In this document: in pieces, positions 36,263 to 47,081 of the stretch
Layout of the letters: each line of letters begins with the position of its first letter
Position numbering within the stretch: position 1 is the stretch's first letter
Notes under the pieces: generated by a model
Told to the model about the DNA's origin: nothing
What the model saw: only the letters and a program-made list of their open reading frames with translations
Database searches by the model: none
NCBI GenBank assembly: GCA_019096195.1
Contig: JAGTXK010000257.1
Span: forward strand, 116,135 to 180,134
Length of the DNA: 64,000 nucleotides
Direction of reading: 5' to 3'
Origin: Boletus sp. NGJ
Taxonomy: Eukaryota; Basidiomycota; Agaricomycetes; Boletales; Boletaceae
Made by a program: the position numbers and the translations under genes

Positions 36263-38606
36263 ATGGTGTCTTTGTTCGTATCTAACTCCTGGCTGCTTGT
36301 TTCCGCTGTTGCTGGTGCTGTGACGTGGTGGGTTGCAAAGAGATTCTTCGTGTCGCATCCTCTGGACAAGATTCGGGGCCCAAGATCCGAGCGATGGATC
36401 CAAGGCATTCAATTTCCGATGCCTTTGGATCGATGTGGATTTACTTACTGCCTTTGTCAGGGAACCGGCCGCAAATGTGGCATCCAACCGAAGGTATTAA
36501 ATTTATGGAAGACATTACAAAAGAATATGGCGGCGTGGTGAGACTCAATGGTGTTTTCGGGGTATGAACTGTTTGTGGTGTTGGTCGTTGACAAGCTATC
36601 CTAACTTGATGCGGAGGCGCGAGAGTTATTCGTGTCAGATCCTCTGGCATTGCAGTCGATCTCCGCCAACAACGTATCCGTATGGCAATTGCCCTCCGAG
36701 GTCGTTGCGTGAGTTGTCTGAATGTGCAGAAGTTCACTGCAGTCTTACTTTATACAGCACGAATTCAGTCCTTTTTGGACAGGGTCTTCCGGGCACCACA
36801 GGTACAGCGGCTAACGACTCTTTCGCCCTGCTAACAATGGCACGAACAGGAGAGGTTCATCGCAAGCACCGTAAAGAGCTCACCCCGGTGTTTACCAAGT
36901 CACATATACAAGAGCTTGTTCCTGTGTTTGATTCAGTTGCACGGAAGGTATGTATACTGGTTTCCTTTGGCTTCCCGGTTAACTCTTTTTCAGCTTCGTG
37001 ATGCACTCCATCTTTTAGTCCAGGCAAATCCTAGAGAGGTTGATATGCTACCTTGGGCTACTCGAGTTGCATTGGAGCTTGTTGGAAAAGCTGGTCTTGG
37101 TATGTTTACAACTCAATTCACCCACCCACACCTTGATTCATCAATAGATAGGATACAGTTTCGACAAATTCACTGACGATAAGCCTGATGAATATGCGTT
37201 AGCTGTGAAGAATTTGCCGTACGTCCAGTTCAGTCTCTCCGGTTCGTTTCTAATATCAACCCAATTCAGTACTCAGCTATTCCAGAATACAGTGGCCAGG
37301 ACGTTGGCCCCGTTATTTCCTCTGGCGGTTCGTCGTTTTTTGGCGCGTACTATCCCATCCAGGTCTCTACGAGAATTGGTCTACCTTGTCCGCGTGATGG
37401 ACGAAAGCTCGAAGAAACTACTTTCATCGAGAAAAACCACATTACTTCACCAACCTACAGAACAGATGAGGCTCGAGAAAGATCTCATGACTGTATTGCG
37501 TTCGTGCATCGGTCTTTTTTTGCATGTCTTCCGATCACTTAGCTTAATTTACGTAGTACGCAATAACATGCGCGGAAAGCCGGAGAACGTTTTGCCAGAT
37601 TCCCACTTGCTTGGGCACATTAACGCCTTAATTTTTGGAGCCGTCGACACCACCTCTTCTGCCCTCTCCCGATTGCTCCATGTGCTAGCACAGAATCCAG
37701 CCATGCAGGATCGGATCCGCGAGGAACACCGCCTTTCTCGTGAACAAAACACAACGGAAGAATTAGAATTCAAAACATTGACCAATTTTACTTACACTGA
37801 TGCCTTTATCCGCGAGGTGCTACGCTTGTGAGTCGTATCGATTTTCTCAAGCAGGAGTTTGCTCAAGCACGATCAGGCACGCCCCAGTGCCTGCGCTATT
37901 GAGATGGTAAGGCCCCCGCGTTTGACTTCATGGATGGTTGACCCTTATCTCCATTCAGTGCCATCAAAGACACCGTTCTGCCCTTGGAAAATGCAATTAT
38001 AGGACGAGACGGCCATAAGACCTACCAGGTGCATGTACCAGCTGGGACAACCGTGTTTGCTAGTATATTGATGCCCAACACGTCCGCTCAAATCTGGGGT
38101 GAGGATGTACTGGAATTCGAACCGGAGCGCTGGCTATCTCCGTTGCCTGACACGGTGGTGAACTCGAGCTTGCCTGGCATTTATTCCCACATGTAGGCGT
38201 TTCGGATTCTATCCTACGCGAGTCATCTAACGTCATGCCCTGTTTCGTGAAGGATGACTTTTTGGGGTGGGAGCTCTGCATGTCTGTATGTATGACTTTA
38301 TTTGCTCTCCGTTTTGCCATGCTAATCTCTCATGATAGGGGGTATGTATTGCAAATCCGCAGCTCATCTCTGATCAACTGGTTTAGGTTCCAATTTGGTT
38401 TGCTGGAACTTAGTGTGTTCCTTTCATCTTGTGCTGCGCTAGCGTCATGACACTTCTGTTCAGAGGTGGTGATCTTACTTCTCCTGAGTGCCTTCAAATT
38501 CACGTTGGCAGATGGGGAGATAGTATGGCGTTCGTCTGGTCTCCAGTTTCCGAGCGTCGCAGAGACGGGGTCACTCGCCTTGCCTCTGAAGGTTGAGGCG
38601 CTGTGA
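36263..38606 (+). pseudogene. Cytochrome P450 (locus 4), probably inactive
   Basis: From ATG 36263 a membrane anchor (LLVSAVAGAVTWWVAKRFF) is followed by spliced blocks EYGGVVRLNGVFG, EVHRKHRKELTPVF, IFGAVDTTSSALSRLLHVLA (I-helix), FIREVLRL (ExxR) and FEPERWL. The C-terminal LLELKVVILLLLSAFKFTL follows and ends at the TGA at 38606. The heme loop, expected as FxGGGRxCxG in this family, reads MTFWGGSSACL. The heme-contacting Arg is Ser, and the splice donor just after the Cys seems to have lost a G. The first intron needs a GC donor. The family is the CYP63/CYP5150-like type with a GGGRAC heme loop. The gene is nearly complete but, on this reading, cannot make a normal heme protein. Confidence 0.7.
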
Positions 38607-38899
38607 ACCGACGATACAAACTTTTGTGGAGAAACGTATTTGTGGAGCATCAGTCGAGAAGTTCCTGTTTGATTCATATGTGCATACATGATGTAGCTTG
38701 ATTGAGAATGTACAAATGTTTCGTTTTTATGTTTATACGCGAGCGAGCAGCCAAAAAATCGTAGAATTTCTAGTTGCTCTCAGAACTGGAAAGGCTGGAA
38801 AGGATTACAATAATTGGAAGAGAAGGATGATCGAGTAGCCAGATGTAACAAGAGCAGCGGAGATTGCATTCATAACATCAGGAACACGAAAGTCAGCCC

Positions 38900-41129
38900 C
38901 TAATGGATGGCTTCACGGAGGAGTGCTTCTCTACTACGAGAACGAACCGTGATGTTGTGCTGGAATACTTTCGGGCGTCTGTACAACAGTGTCGATGTCA
39001 GTACTCTATCCACGCCCAGACACAACTTCGCTTACGCCGTGAAACTGCCTTCGTATCTCGGGTTGGATGCATTGTTCTCCTTTACTTGCTCAGATCCCTT
39101 GCCAGAGATTGTCAGCGTAGCAACGATTTGTACGACGCAAGCCTACAGCATGTTATCTGCGTACACTCGTCCTGGGCAAACGCTGAAAAGAGAGGTGTTT
39201 TGCAGATGTCAGTGAAATGCATATTTTATACTGGTTACTACTCGCCGTCTTCCGAAGCCAAAGTTTCCATGCAGAAAACCACTACTGATGCGAGATTCTG
39301 GAGATACCTCTCCGTCTGGGAGTAGATGTCTCTCTGGCTCGAATGATTCTGGATCTTTGCGTGCGCGGGATACCGCCCTAGGGGTGCATTCATATAAAGG
39401 GATCAATGTGACGATGGAGCCCAAACGTACCACGTATTGAATCTGACGAGTGATCCTACAACCGGGAACATTAGCAGAGTTGATATGTGGCATCGCACGT
39501 AGGTCGACCTTTTGGGATGTAGTAGTCTTCGAATATGTCATCCTCGGTCGTATAGTGTGCGACACCTCTCCAGCGTTCAATCCTGGTTGAATCCAGAAGA
39601 GTGGCCATCGACTCACCTGCGGGTGAGGTTGGGTGCCATCGGAAGCATTCGCTGATAATGGCCTCGGTATACGGGAGTGACGGTCGGTCTTCGAATGCCG
39701 GGAGCCTGTCCGGACCCACCACACGGTCAAGCTCTTCTTGAGCCCTTTTCTGCTTTTCGGGGAACATGAACATTGTCAACAAAAACGTCTATAGTGTAGC
39801 GGCGATCTAACACGACAATTCATTAGTAGAACGGTATGCACAGTGGCGTTTAGTCACATTATAAATCGCAGCTGGCGGTACCACAGTCAGCCCACAAACG
39901 TATTGCACTGCAGGAACCTACAGATGTAAATGGTCGCAGCAACGTTCTTCGATGTAAGCTCTGATGCGCGTGTCTTGGATTCTTCCTGACTCCTCAGCAC
40001 AGTGTCCATAGCAGAATGTTTTTCAGATGCGGATCCCTTAATGCTCGGATGAATTTGAAACACCATCGCGATGGGGTCAAAAGCGCACCAGATTCTGCTT
40101 CAAGGTCTCGTATGGTATATCTTTCACCATCGAGACCAATTTCTGGCCGGATGACATGCCAAGCATAAACCCTGGAATGTAGTCGACTGCAAGATACGCA
40201 GAAAGGGATCGATAGTCTAACATCCACCACACTAGAGACAGAGAACCTACAAATCGGAAATTTGTGGATCAAGGAAGCCATCTCCGGTGACATTCGCCCA
40301 ACGAGCGAGGACGACGCATGTTCCAGAGTAGCGTTGATGACGACGTCATCATGCTGAGCCTAGTAGCCGTATGTGAATTCCAGGGCTATAGCCGCGGCAA
40401 ACCTGTGTATCCGGTGAGTACGTTCTGGAAGTAAGTAAACGAATCTCACTGTTTCAACGATTCTCCTAAATTCTCTGGGATAATCTTATCAAGGAGAACC
40501 AATGACTTTGCTTTGTCCATGAAAAGTTCTTTATGATCCTCGATTACCTCAGGGTGCATCGCTTGATGAAGGAGGACTCTGTATCCCAATCAAAACTCGA
40601 TGATGCACTAATGGTGATTCTGATGACCTGTGTTGGCGCCATTCGGAGCCGTATGGGATCATTGCCGTATGGAAGTCGACCCCGAACCTACAACGTGCTA
40701 AATTTCGCGTGCTGTCCGAAGAATGGAAAGATTGCACCGCTTGAATAAATGAAAATGAAGTCGGGAGGCGTAAACGGCTGAACGGGATCCCTCCGTTAGA
40801 CCCTTCAATTTTGTCTCATTGCTGAGGACGACGACATGATCGCCGAGGATACGTGTGTGAACAATATCGCCTATGCAGATGTGAACAAGAAACGAACGAT
40901 AATCACCAGGGATCTACTCACCATACGTCTTTGCCCATTTTGTGTAGGCCAGATAAGGTGATGCAAAGTCAAAGCTGATTGCGCTCCCAATAAATGGTAT
41001 GGTTCGAGTCCACAAGCCCGGAGGATAAGGCTTGTGGTGTGCTTTGCGCTTGTATAACCATATAGAAAATACAGCAGCAAGTGCTACAGCACCAAAATTT
41101 TGAAAACCCAGGTTCACGAGTCGTATCAT
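38900..41129 (-). pseudogene. Cytochrome P450 (locus 5) with a nonsense codon
   Basis: From ATG 41129 the minus strand reads a membrane anchor, PYPPGLW hinge, ILGDHVVVLSNETK, MIPYGSEWRQH (C-helix), EELDRVVGPDRLP, IISECFRWHP (ExxR), SFEPERHL and FGFGRR-VCPGR. The heme intron appears to use a GC donor. The gene ends FQHNITVRSRSREALLREAIH at 38900. Just after the heme Cys, where the family has Trp (NMLW), the codon is TAG. The middle part (40000-40300) also reads poorly. One base change at the TAG would explain a recent loss. The rest of the 3' end is well preserved, so inactivation may be young. Confidence 0.72.
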
Positions 41130-41269
41130 GGTGGCTCTCCGAGTCCGCGTTCACTGCAAATGTGTTACTACTGGCCAACCGTCAACGTACTGGATAGGCT
41201 GTAAAACGAGAGCCCATACTAATTCGGCTCCACGAATGCTGGCTCAGAAATCATGATCAATCTCAGTAT

Positions 41270-42287
41270 GTGCAGTCTATTGAAGCTGCGGCGCTTGAAA
41301 TGGCTTGCAGACAATCGGAGCCAATTAATGTTGATTTTGTACGTGTGACTGCGTTGGTTTTGCAAGCAACAGGCAGTACTGCCAGGCTCGTGTTTCAAGT
41401 ATTGGAGTACTTCCTGGAATCAGAATATCTAGTTCGACTCTACTTACCAACGCACCGACCTTGTCAAGGGTGACCGCAACAAATACAGCGGTGTTCAATA
41501 TAAACTGTGTCCGACCAAAGGTATCTGCCGTTTGACATCGAGATTTCGATTTTCTGAAAGGGAGGGAAAGGCGATGCACATATTCTTATGGTGAGCTGCT
41601 TCCGCTCTCTGGGCTTGTAAACTTCAGGGCTCTGAATCACATCACTATGTGTTTATCTACCGTCCACATTCTGACATTCACTTCCCAAAATATCAACGAC
41701 AACGTCAAGGATCTGAGGATTGTTCTCGACCAAGACACCCTGGGCATTTGGATGGGTGAATGTCTTGAAGACCCTGGACTCACCCTGGTCGTCATTGGTA
41801 GGCCGAGCGCAGACGTGACGTTGACATGACTGACTCAACCTCCGAGTCTTAGCTGGATCTCCGGATGGATTGGACTCCCAGTCATTCTTTGGATTCACTC
41901 CGAAGCAGCATCGGCGCACTGAAGTGTCTGTCTCTTCTTTGCTCAAATGCCTGAATGCGCCAGTAACCGAGGTCGCGTCCATGTTCCTCAAAGCTGATTG
42001 TGATGACATTCAAGCTGCTTCCCTCATTGGTGCAGCGATGCAGACTGTACTGGACGCGGATGACTATACTGCCACTGTGTGGAAGACGATTGCGAAGGAA
42101 ACAACATTTCTCGTGGGATGGAACTTTCTATAGAAGTAAGACCCCGTTTGTCTTTTGGAGTATTTTGCCAACATTAATATTCCAATTCGACCCGTCAGGC
42201 ACACGAGAAATACCATCAAGCAGCTGCCGAACATTGTCGATACCGGTGTGGTCTTGCATGTCGCGTTTAGACCGATTCGGAGCGTGA
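41270..42287 (+). other. Unassigned coding-like segments
   Basis: Several open frames on the plus strand look more protein-like than their surroundings: 41270-41473, 41647-41829, 41855-42133 (with KADCDDIQAASLIGAAMQ) and part of 42180-42290. They could be exons of one gene with short introns, but I could not join them convincingly and recognise no domain. They separate P450 locus 5 from a mosaic of P450 scraps. Confidence 0.3.
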
Positions 42288-42413
42288 TGAACAAGAAGCC
42301 ATAACGTACAACAGGGACCACACTGCGATTAATACAAGTCTACGAAGTTTGAACACATTCTGACTATAAGCGAGCGCCTCGTCGGCATATTTCCAGACAT
42401 CTGCTGAACGATC

Positions 42414-43140
42414 ATGGTTTGTCTGGAGATGGTCCAAACGGGAAGCCACGGTGCGATAATACCCAGAGGAGTGGAGGTGGTGTTACTGTAAGTACTTCAT
42501 ATAAACTGCCCAGATGGCCCAGATGATGATTATTCTCGGCAAGCGATCGACATGATGCTATGCGAACAGTTATTCGAAACACAGTCCGCAGAAACAGTAC
42601 TACAGAACTAGTACTCCAGAGCTACTCTCGGAGTTCCCAATAGATACAACGTCTATGAAAGAAGTGTAGACGGGACGAAGCTACAGCTGATTTTAGATAT
42701 GTATGAACTAAATATTAGGACTAATGGACGCCTCCGCGAAGTAGCGCTTCTGTGCTAGGAGAACGGATTGTAATATCGTGCTGGAATAGTTTAGGGTGTC
42801 TGCGCGGCACCGTCAATGTCAGTTGCTAGTCACAATATGAACGCAGATTTCCCTTACGCGGTGAGGCTTCCTTCGTACTCAGCCGACCATCTCCGGAGAC
42901 AAACTAGCGATGGTTGACGTAGCCAGCTCTTTGGTAGCTTTCACGATCGGATCATCCTGCTGTACCTCATAACCATACGTGAATTTCAAAGCGGTGGATG
43001 AAGCAAGCTGTTGCGCAGGCTTGGGTACATTGGGACGCAACAAGGAAATGGTTTCAATAACTACGTTTCGAAACGGAGCAGCAGAGGAGTCTGCACTGCG
43101 GCTGCTTCCGCTTGTGAAGTAAACAAATCTAGGGACGTTG
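42414..43140 (-). pseudogene. Mosaic of P450 gene fragments
   Basis: Two different P450 genes are represented. 42414-42606 matches 34727-34917, the middle exon of locus 3, at roughly nine bases in ten. 42735-42893 matches 38912-39070, the 3' end of locus 5. 42880-43140 resembles a region of locus 5 near 40300-40450. All are in the same orientation as their sources. None forms an open gene. The order differs from either source, so this is a rearranged graveyard rather than one decayed copy. Confidence 0.7.
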
Positions 43141-43502
43141 TCAGATGCGCCCGACGATCAAGGTAACGCAGTAGGTGCTTGATGAGTCCAGGTTTACTTA
43201 GACTATGGCCATATCGCCTTCAAACACCTCCAAGTTGTTGTCCGAGTCCGAGTCGCCTTTTGCTTCATCTTCGTCATCTCTGGTGAGTGTGGATTATAAA
43301 ATCGCCTCGCATGTACTGCGCATGTGTACATCTTATTACATTATGTGACAAACAGGCGTTGAAATGGAATTGACTATGGATCGACACTTTGAAGCTTAAA
43401 GCTTGAATAATTCAACTGCAACCGACTATTAGTTAAGTAACCAAATTCGATGCTTGTGACCATACAAGTACAGTATGATCAGGGGGTGCATTGCACGAGC
43501 TT

Positions 43503-45797
43503 TCATACGTTGGGGGGCGACTGTACGGCTGACCTGATCGCACTGGCAGTTTGTTCAGACCGTGCCTTCACTGAGATGCCATCATGAGGAAATTTCCTGC
43601 GGTAGTAGCATTGTCAAGGACTCATCAGGAACAAAGGAAGACGGAATGTGTTATACCAAGGTATGTCTGTCGCTAAGAATGAAGCGATGGCCGCAGAACG
43701 TTGATCATTATCATGATGAGAAATGATATCAAAGCAAGCAAGTGTCGATGCCACAGCTATTACGAGCGAGGTAAAGGCGATGCCTCGTCCGGGGCTGAAA
43801 CATATGACAACCTGAATCAGTAGGCAAGTTCACCCATACAGCCACACTTACCACGTCCTCCTCCCAAACCCAAATACAACCTGGCGGGGATCAAACACGG
43901 TAGTGTCGAACTCACCGTCGGGTTTGAGGAATCTTTCTGGGTGAAAGTTCTGCGGGTCCTTGAATCGTTTCGGATCATGAAGAATTGTCCTAAAGCATCA
44001 TGTTGTCAAATATCGAAGGAAGATGTATGTTGGTACTGACTTTAGATTTGCGACCAACGCCGATCTTGCTGGGATACCATGTCCATTATACTCCTCGTCA
44101 ACCTCACTCGAATGGTCGAGTCCTGCTGTGTCCTGAGATCATGGTGTAACCGTCTGTGTGAACACTCACCCATCCATACTGGCGGACGCCACCGCATCAT
44201 TTCCATTACCACGGCATACGTGTATGGAATATTTGACGGGTTACAAGTCGAAGTCGTTGCTATATACTTGATCAGTCAGTTGGGGGAAATAATAAAAACC
44301 TGACTCAGGGACTCGCGTAGATTTCCATGACCGAGGAGTGTGTCAAGTTCCTGTTGAGCCTTAGTCTGAGCCTCTGGAAACCTGCAAAATGGCTTGAGGG
44401 TGATCACGCGAGATTATCAAACAAAGATCTTACCATGCCATCGCCACCATGAATGTGAAAAGCAAGCTCCCGGTAGCAATGACAGCACCTAAGGTACTAG
44501 TCAACCTGCATGCAACACATACATGTGAATCCGAACATACCTGAATAGAGAGAACCAGCTGCGTCGCGAATAATAATATCGAGCTCAGCGTCAACATCGC
44601 CATTCCTGAGCATGTCGGTCACAAACGAGCTTGTGACATTGTCCTCGATCTCAAATATTGAGTTTAGGTAGGATAGTTCCTTGTTAATGGGATCAAGAAA
44701 CCCACCAGTTGGCGTTTAGTCTCCTCGTAAGGAATGAATGTCTGACTTTCGACATCCTCTCTATTGACTCTACTCTTTTTCTGGACTTGGAATAACCATT
44801 CGGGTAGTGGTATCCATCCTGAATGAGGCATAAAGCGTCAGTGCTGATGAAACCTGGCGGTTTCGAGGCATACTACTGAGGTCATTGAGGAAGCATGCAA
44901 TATGGAATTCCCGTGTAAACGTAAACAATATCCCCCCAAGTGCGCGTTCAGCCAGTGCAAGGTGTGATTCGCCTTCAGGTAGTTTGGTAATTCCATATAC
45001 CAGGGTCAGGATTACCTGTCCAATCATTCTGGAAGGACGTCAGTGCTGCGTCGACAGACTACTGTGTGAAGCTTACTCGTGGAAAAGAAGCACAGAGTTT
45101 TGTGGTTCTTCAAGCACCGACAAAAGCATATTCTGCGCTATCTTGAGCTGAACTGGCGCGTAATCAGGCAACTTTGACGTGGAAGCTAGGTGGCCGAATG
45201 TCTGTCGGCGAGCTTTCCATCCTTCTGCGAAAATATAAGCTTTACTGCGAGAACGGCAAAGGATTCATACCTCCATATTCAAGGTGCGGGATACTCATGT
45301 GTAACCCTCCCCTTCCATACGTCAATTGATAATAAACAAAATCATCAACAGTGGCCTCACCAATCACGAAATTTTTTCCAAGTGGGGGGTCTGAACGGCC
45401 CTCCGAATGTAAACTCTGTGCTCTTCAGAAAACCATTCACACACACCTCCCAGCAGAACGATTCGAGTTGCGGATCAAAATGCTGTTGACCGCCTCGAAC
45501 GAGTTAAGCACTATGGTGCAGTTTCCCCATTCTCTGATGCCGATGATATCTGACTGAAATTGTTCACCAAACCGAGCGAAGTTGTCCGCTTGGTGCACTT
45601 GCGTCCTGCGGAACTGATCATGAAGACAAGATAAGCACCATGAATCTAGCGTCCTCTAAGCTTACCACCGAGCCATACAGAGGGAAGTGTCGAGGACCCG
45701 GGGGGAAAGGCAGACGCCTACCCTGCCACCGCATCGTCACGAACCATACACTGGCAAGAATTAAAACCAAGACGACCCAAGCAGTTTCATTGAACAT
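43503..45797 (-). pseudogene. Cytochrome P450 (locus 6), probably inactive
   Basis: From ATG 45797 comes a membrane anchor (WVVLVLILASVWFV), hinge LPFPPGPRHFPLYG, then DIIGIRE..TIVLNSFEAV, ILTLVYGI, LPEWLFQVQKK, DAAGSLYSG, EMMRWRPPVW (ExxR), FHPERFL and FGFGRR-TCPGRG, the heme Cys codon split TG/C by an intron exactly as in locus 1. The tail ARSEQTASAIRSAVQ ends at 43503. The I-helix after the YSG junction reads AVIATG where the family has AADTT, so the acid-alcohol pair is missing. The segment near 45330-45420 reads poorly and contains stops. It is a close paralogue of locus 1. Loss of function is likely but depends on hand splicing. Confidence 0.68.
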
Positions 45798-47081
45798 TGT
45801 GGGTGTGAAGTAAAGTCAGTCGATATCATGGTCAGTTACAGTATTAATTGGGGTGTTTGTCTTGGCAACAAGCGAGGTTCGCCGGAAGCTAAATGATCTC
45901 GTGGGAAACAGGGTCATCAGTAAGTCTCAAGTAAATTACAAGAAACAATACCCTGGCAAAAATAAAATCAGTTTAAGTAGACAACTAGTACCCCTACTAA
46001 GCTTGGTTATCGATCTTGCAGGTGCTCTCTTACTCCGTCTCAGATCGGCAGGGTTCAAGGTTTTCTCGGGAGGGCACTCCAGGAGGAGACTCTCAAGGTA
46101 TTGTGTAGACTCTATCCTTGAGTCGGCATATGGATCTGGCTGTCAGTAGCAGTCCCAGTTATATGGTGGGTTTCCAAGGGTCGAGTTCCACGGGCGTTTG
46201 ACTATGTCCGGGGTGACTCCAGGGACCTAACAAGTGTCTTCTCGCAGCTTTAGATTTAGCCAGCTGGGGCTTAGTGAGCGCGTTTGCCCTGTATCTGCAG
46301 AAGTCGCGCTGTCCATTCTACTACTACCCTCGTTCACGTTCTCGCCGTCTGACTCGGACAAGCGCGGCAGTTAGGAGTCCTTAGGACTCCAGTTTCCAAG
46401 TGTAGTAGAGGGGGCTACGACAATCGGGATGCCGTTGATAGTGGAAGCGCTCGATCGTAAACGATGCTAGTGACTAATTCAGAAGATATCCTGGTAGACT
46501 CGGATGAGGCCTTGAGGATCTGCCACTGTGAAAATGCTAACTTAAAACAAGTACTTATCCTTGTTATAGTACCGTTGCGTTTGCCGTCTCATCAAAGCCC
46601 AACTCGAATCGCCTGCCAGAAAGATCTAAGTGTGCGATCTGTGAGCTCTAGCATGCCAATCGCCGGACCTCAACGCCTCAACGTTCGAATATTCAACAGC
46701 TGTAAACTTGAAGCTGCGTTGCCAAGGCGAGATGGGATCTTACGATGCGGTACTGAGCGGAAGTTCAAACGTTCAAATTGCGGCGGTGGCGAGGTGCGTG
46801 TGACTGTCGACTTTCTTGAACATGACCTAGCTATAGTATACATACACCATAGCAGCACCTGTTATCGCTTGTTTGCTACCCGTACACAGCTAAATCCGCC
46901 ACCTATCATGTCGGTATTTTTCGGACCTCAAATTACCACCACCTGCCGATCAAAGAATGGTTCCGAGTGTTTCGAGTGCGTCTGATGGTAAAAAGGGGTG
47001 ACATGCTGGCCGCTGGGGGTTGGATGTTGCTTCGAACTGCTTTTCCAGCTGCTACCAGTGTACGAACAACAGTTACTTGTC
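45798..47081. other. Intergenic region
   Basis: No gene is supported. An open frame of 173 codons at 46464-46985 has no recognisable motif and unusual composition. The part next to 45797 would be the promoter of P450 locus 6, and the part before 47082 that of the acyltransferase relic. Confidence 0.35.

Noticed and set aside
40990-41015. GGTTCGAGTCC, a perfect tRNA B-box
   Set aside because: No A-box or cloverleaf can be drawn, and the sequence is the antisense of a P450 N-terminal exon.
44844-44870. CTGATGA followed by an AACC/GGTT hairpin
   Set aside because: The required GAAA box is absent (TCGAGG instead), and the site lies in a P450 exon.
46464-46985. 173-codon open frame before the acyltransferase relic
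   Set aside because: No domain, and its composition does not resemble the neighbouring genes.
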